Shown one piece after another: positions 60,998 to 64,000 of a stretch of 64,000 nucleotides of DNA (position 1 is the stretch's first letter; each line of letters opens with the position of its first letter). The stretch lies in contig MU008161.1 in NCBI GenBank assembly GCA_010909165.1, positions 1,674,001 to 1,738,000 of the forward strand, given 5' to 3'. The stretch comes from Anthoceros angustus (taxonomy: Eukaryota; Streptophyta; Anthocerotopsida; Anthocerotales; Anthocerotaceae). A program made the translations under genes and the position numbers. Below the pieces are notes generated by a model that saw only the letters and a list, made by a program, of their open reading frames with translations, was not told the DNA's origin and searched no databases.

Positions 60998-61002
60998 TCA
61001 GC

Positions 61003-62240
61003 GGCAATCAACAGTTGGCCTGTGCCCATCCTACAAGATGCGCCTCCAGCAAGGCCTGACCTTCCAGAGGCTACAGTATAAACAAAAGATTTGGAGCAAC
61101 CGCCGTCCACGGCTAGCACCCATGCGTCCGCCTCGTAGAAGACAGGTATGACTGTCGACTCGATGTCAACTATCACCTCCAACACGATAATTTTTGAAGG
61201 GGGGGAATATAGTAACCCCCTTCGGTCGCCACAGCACCCCCTTGTCACGAAGAACACCTTACCTAGAATAGCATATGTGCCCTACTTTGATAATGCACAC
61301 ACCCTTTCTGAGGTCATACCAGTGATAAAAGATGCACTTTCAAGTGAACACCCTAGAACCGTGGGGTGCGGGCCCGTCTAACGCTTTGTAGAATGTTTAG
61401 AGGGCTGCCATTTTTATATGTTTATTACAAGAAAACTTTTACTTTGAAGTGGTGGAACACAATGAAAACAATCACAGTACTAGAGGGAGTCTCATTTTAA
61501 TCGTCGTAAGAACATTGCAACAAACATCTAAAGGAGGGAGTGGTCATCGGCATCGACAATAGTCATTGAAGAGTGCGGCTGGCGACTCATCCATGCCTTG
61601 CAACCAGGTCGAGAACCACCGCCATACTCGGGATCGGTCCATATCGTCGCCTCAAAGTTATCGTTCTCCTCCATTGCTTGCTCGTCTTCAATAGTATCAT
61701 TCCAGGCCCACCATCGGCGGTGTGGGCGCCTGACATCTAGGGTTTGCTGACCCTCATCCAAAAGGTCCCCAGTCGTAGTCTTCAACCTTCTGGCACTCAA
61801 TGCAACCACTTGGGCTTTAAGGCAATGCCAGCGTCCTTAAAATGAACAAAGTTAGTTGCCCATGCGCCCATGCAAGCATCCTTAAAATCAACAAAGTTGA
61901 GTTATTAAAAAGATATAAGTTTTGAACCCTGAACCTATTCATTACTAAACTTTTTTCCCAAACACTAGACCAACAATCCCAAGTTACAAACCAATTGAGC
62001 CACTACATATTCATTTTCTTAAAAAGACCTATGAGGAGGCGCCCGGCCCACCATCGGCGGTGTGTGTGGAATGGGTTTTGCATCCGAAGGCAAAGAGGCC
62101 ACATTTACCCTCTATGTCGTTATAGTCCTAGGATTCGATCCCAAGGAATGGTTTTGTGTCAAGATGTTCTAAACTATGGGTTCTAGTCCTCCTACAATCG
62201 GTTCCTACCTAGCCATAATCAACTACCGTGTCGAGCCACA
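61003..62240. other. repeat-derived spacer
   Basis: Contains a purine tract 'gaagggggggaatatag' at 61196, which looks like a polypurine tract plus LTR edge of another retroelement; no second LTR was seen. 61528-61809 (-) is a short ORF without known domain. No host gene recognised. Confidence 0.35.
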
Positions 62241-62244
62241 CGGC

Positions 62245-62455
62245 GTGGTAAGTTCGACCCCACGTGGTGGGTTCGCCACCGCTGTGGTGGATTCCGCCAC
62301 GCCGTGGTGGATTCCGCCACCGCTGCAGTGGATTCCGCCGCGTGGTGGATTCGCCACCGCCGGTGGTGGATTCCGCCACCGCCGTGGTGGATTCCGCCAC
62401 CGTGGTGGGTTCGCCACCGCCGTGGTGGGTTCGCCACCGCCGTGGTGGGACCCAC
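62245..62455. repeat. minisatellite, about 20-bp unit 'gtggtgg(a/g)ttc(c)gccaccgcc'
   Basis: About ten imperfect units, each nearly self-complementary (ggtgg...ccacc), so the array can fold into a long hairpin. It opens Trp/Pro/Arg-rich ORFs in several frames, which I treat as artefacts. Confidence 0.9.
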
Positions 62456-62792
62456 CCGCCGCGTCGCGATCGACTATTTGGCGCCCGGTTCCGCCACGTT
62501 AAGGGCTATGGTCCTATGCACAGTTCACATGTACACCAAGTCACACTCATGTGGATTCACACCCGAGCTCACCGGTGGATGCGCACCATGGCCACGCACG
62601 CCGCGCACCTCACTCGTCGGATTTCCTCGACCCCACAATTTATTCCCAACCTTCCTCGGCGTTCGCGTTTTCCGGACTCTCGCTCACCACTTCCTAGACT
62701 CTCTTCACACGACTCACTCACCCCTTTCTTCTAGGACCTCATACACCACCGCGCACAAGATGCTCCACAGATCCCCTCTCTTGGGCCACACA

Positions 62793-62895
62793 GACCTCCT
62801 TGGGCCACACCCTCCTTGGGCCACACCCTCCTTGGGCCACAGACCTCCTTGGGCCACACAGACCCCTCCTTGGGCCACAGACCCCTCCTTGGGAT
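62793..62895. repeat. minisatellite, about 16-22-bp unit 'cctccttgggccacac'
   Basis: Six or so copies of 'ccttgggccacac' or 'ccttgggccacagac', with variable 2-6-bp spacers. Confidence 0.9.
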
Positions 62896-63054
62896 TAGAC
62901 ACAATCTGGTTAGGCAGTGGTTGGGAAAGGAAAAAAACAGTGGTTGGCTCCACAGCGATTCGCACACCGATCTCACCCGGTCCCCGGAATTTCCCTCTCT
63001 GGCATGCATTGAGCACCCTTCACCACTAGTCACCCAGACGGAGCTTGGTCACTC

Positions 63055-64000
63055 GGCTCTCGACCATCCAGGATCTCCCGGCCCTCTTGTGAGAGGGACA
63101 CCGAATCAGCCCATCATCGATTGGATGTCTCCAACCAACCACGCGCACAAATTCGACACACGGAGCTCACACGAAATTGTCTCAAGAGAGACACTCAAGG
63201 GTCTCTTATACTGGGCAGCCATAGCTCACTTTCCGGTCTAAAGATGGCTAACCTACCTCCGGTGTTTAAAGATGGCTAACTTACCACAAGCGCCTACCAA
63301 TTCGGTATCTACAAATTCACAAGCTTCCTAGCACCTTATCCTCTAATCCAAGTGAAAGCCTCGACCTATGATGCCGCTCCCTCTAAAATCACAGCTGCGG
63401 GCCGCCTAGCCTCGCGCCCATGGGTGTTCCTCGCTCTCCTACCACGCCTCGATCCGAAGATCCTCCCTTAATATCTCCACCTCACTCCCGCTATCCGAGG
63501 TCCCTTCACTCCTCCTAGGAGGCGCCCGCCCTCACCGCCCGCACGTTTCCTCGCCTCATCGCCGGACAGCCAAACGTGCCTCCATCCATGCTCTAGCCTC
63601 CGCCTTGCTCATTTCCTCGAGCACAACTGTGAAGGGTATGCCCGGCTCGTGGACAATCCAGTGGTTGCTTCGGAACTGAGGTTGCATCCTCCCTCGCTCT
63701 CGACCATCCAGGATCTCCCGGCCCTCTTGTGACGAGGGACACCGAATCAGCCCATCATCGATCGGATGTCTCCAACCAACCACGCGCACAAATTCACACA
63801 CGGAGCTCACACGAAATTGTCTCATTAAGAGAGACACTCAAGGGTCTCTTATACATCCGCAGGCTACCATAGCTCACTTTCCGGTGTCTAAAGATGGCTA
63901 ACCTACCTCCGGTGTTTAAAGATGGCTAACCTACCAAGCGCCTACCAATTCGGTATCTACAAATTCACAAGCTTCCTAGCACCTTATCCTCTAATCCAAG
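63055..64000. repeat. tandem duplication, about 640-bp unit (second copy cut by window edge)
   Basis: 63055-63352 and 63695-64000 match closely through 'cgaccatccaggatctcccg' and 'ccgaatcagcccatcatcga' to 'accttatcctctaatccaag'. Indels of 1-10 bp occur in both copies. Inside each copy, 'aaagatggctaac' is itself doubled. Confidence 0.85.

Larger units (their letters stand above)
60618..62164. repeat. inverted repeat, about 70-bp arms, spanning the 3' LTR
   Basis: The left arm, about 60618-60690, contains cacaaaccattcccttggga. The right arm, about 62095-62164, matches it as the reverse complement at roughly 85-90% by eye. Left arm is inside the copia element and right arm is outside, so they are separate copies of an older repeat in opposite orientation, not element termini. 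Confidence 0.7.

Noticed and set aside
61196-61225. 'gaagggggggaatatag' as polypurine tract and LTR of a second element
   Set aside because: No matching second LTR or coding region found within the window; noted only as a possibility.
62250-62275. 'gttcgaccccac' as a tRNA T-loop
   Set aside because: No matching acceptor or anticodon stems around it; it is part of the minisatellite region.
62304-63029. 241-codon plus-strand ORF at the right end
   Set aside because: Mostly translation of two minisatellites; two other frames are equally open.

Overview
The window is nuclear DNA of a land plant. Genes are spliced with GT-AG introns and carry plant families: a PLS-type pentatricopeptide repeat (PPR) protein, a MIP1-type leucine-zipper/DUF547 protein, and a cinnamoyl-CoA-reductase-like dehydrogenase. 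One gene is a good match to OFD1, a centriole/basal-body protein expected only in plants that make flagellate sperm. Together with the PPR style (long repeat blocks with an extra 'AEKEE...VK..AL' spacer), this favours a fern, or possibly a lycophyte, over a flowering plant. That assignment is inference.

Layout. 1-654 (+) is the 3' half of ribosomal protein L10. 1892-4414 (-) is a three-exon GT61 glycosyltransferase. 5640-6660 (-) is a decayed LINE. 7471-13344 (+) is a run of housekeeping genes: a PET117-like cytochrome oxidase assembly factor, a small unrecognised two-exon gene, the protein farnesyltransferase alpha subunit (five exons), and a long PPR gene with no credible ATG in its main exon. 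14259-15543 (-) is an F-box gene. 17.6-30.6 kb is a GC-rich nest of decayed elements, apparently gag-only LTR retroelements with coiled-coil products, followed by a PIF/Harbinger transposase fragment. 33585-37993 (-) is the MIP1/DUF547 gene, split by a 1.9-kb internal tandem duplication. 42122-48375 (-) holds a hypothetical ORF, the OFD1-like gene (12 exons, phases all consistent) and a six-exon CCR-like reductase. 49802-60997 is a Ty1/copia element with 160-bp LTRs, a tRNA-Met-type primer site, a polypurine tract and a 5-bp target duplication. Its interior has lost integrase and most reverse transcriptase and carries about 7.5 kb of foreign GC-rich repeats. 61-64 kb is minisatellites and one more tandem pair.

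The most striking pattern is a series of at least six local tandem duplications (0.6-1.9 kb) in the repeat-rich parts, several with 7-10-bp microhomology at their junctions. One copy of a pair is often peppered with homopolymer and short-motif deletions. This may be real microhomology-mediated duplication, but the indel signature also fits a long-read assembly artefact. In the MIP1 gene, skipping one repeat unit would leave the flanking reading frames intact. That should be resolved before any biology is built on these regions.

Exon boundaries were worked out by hand from splice consensus and reading-frame phase; no similarity search was run.
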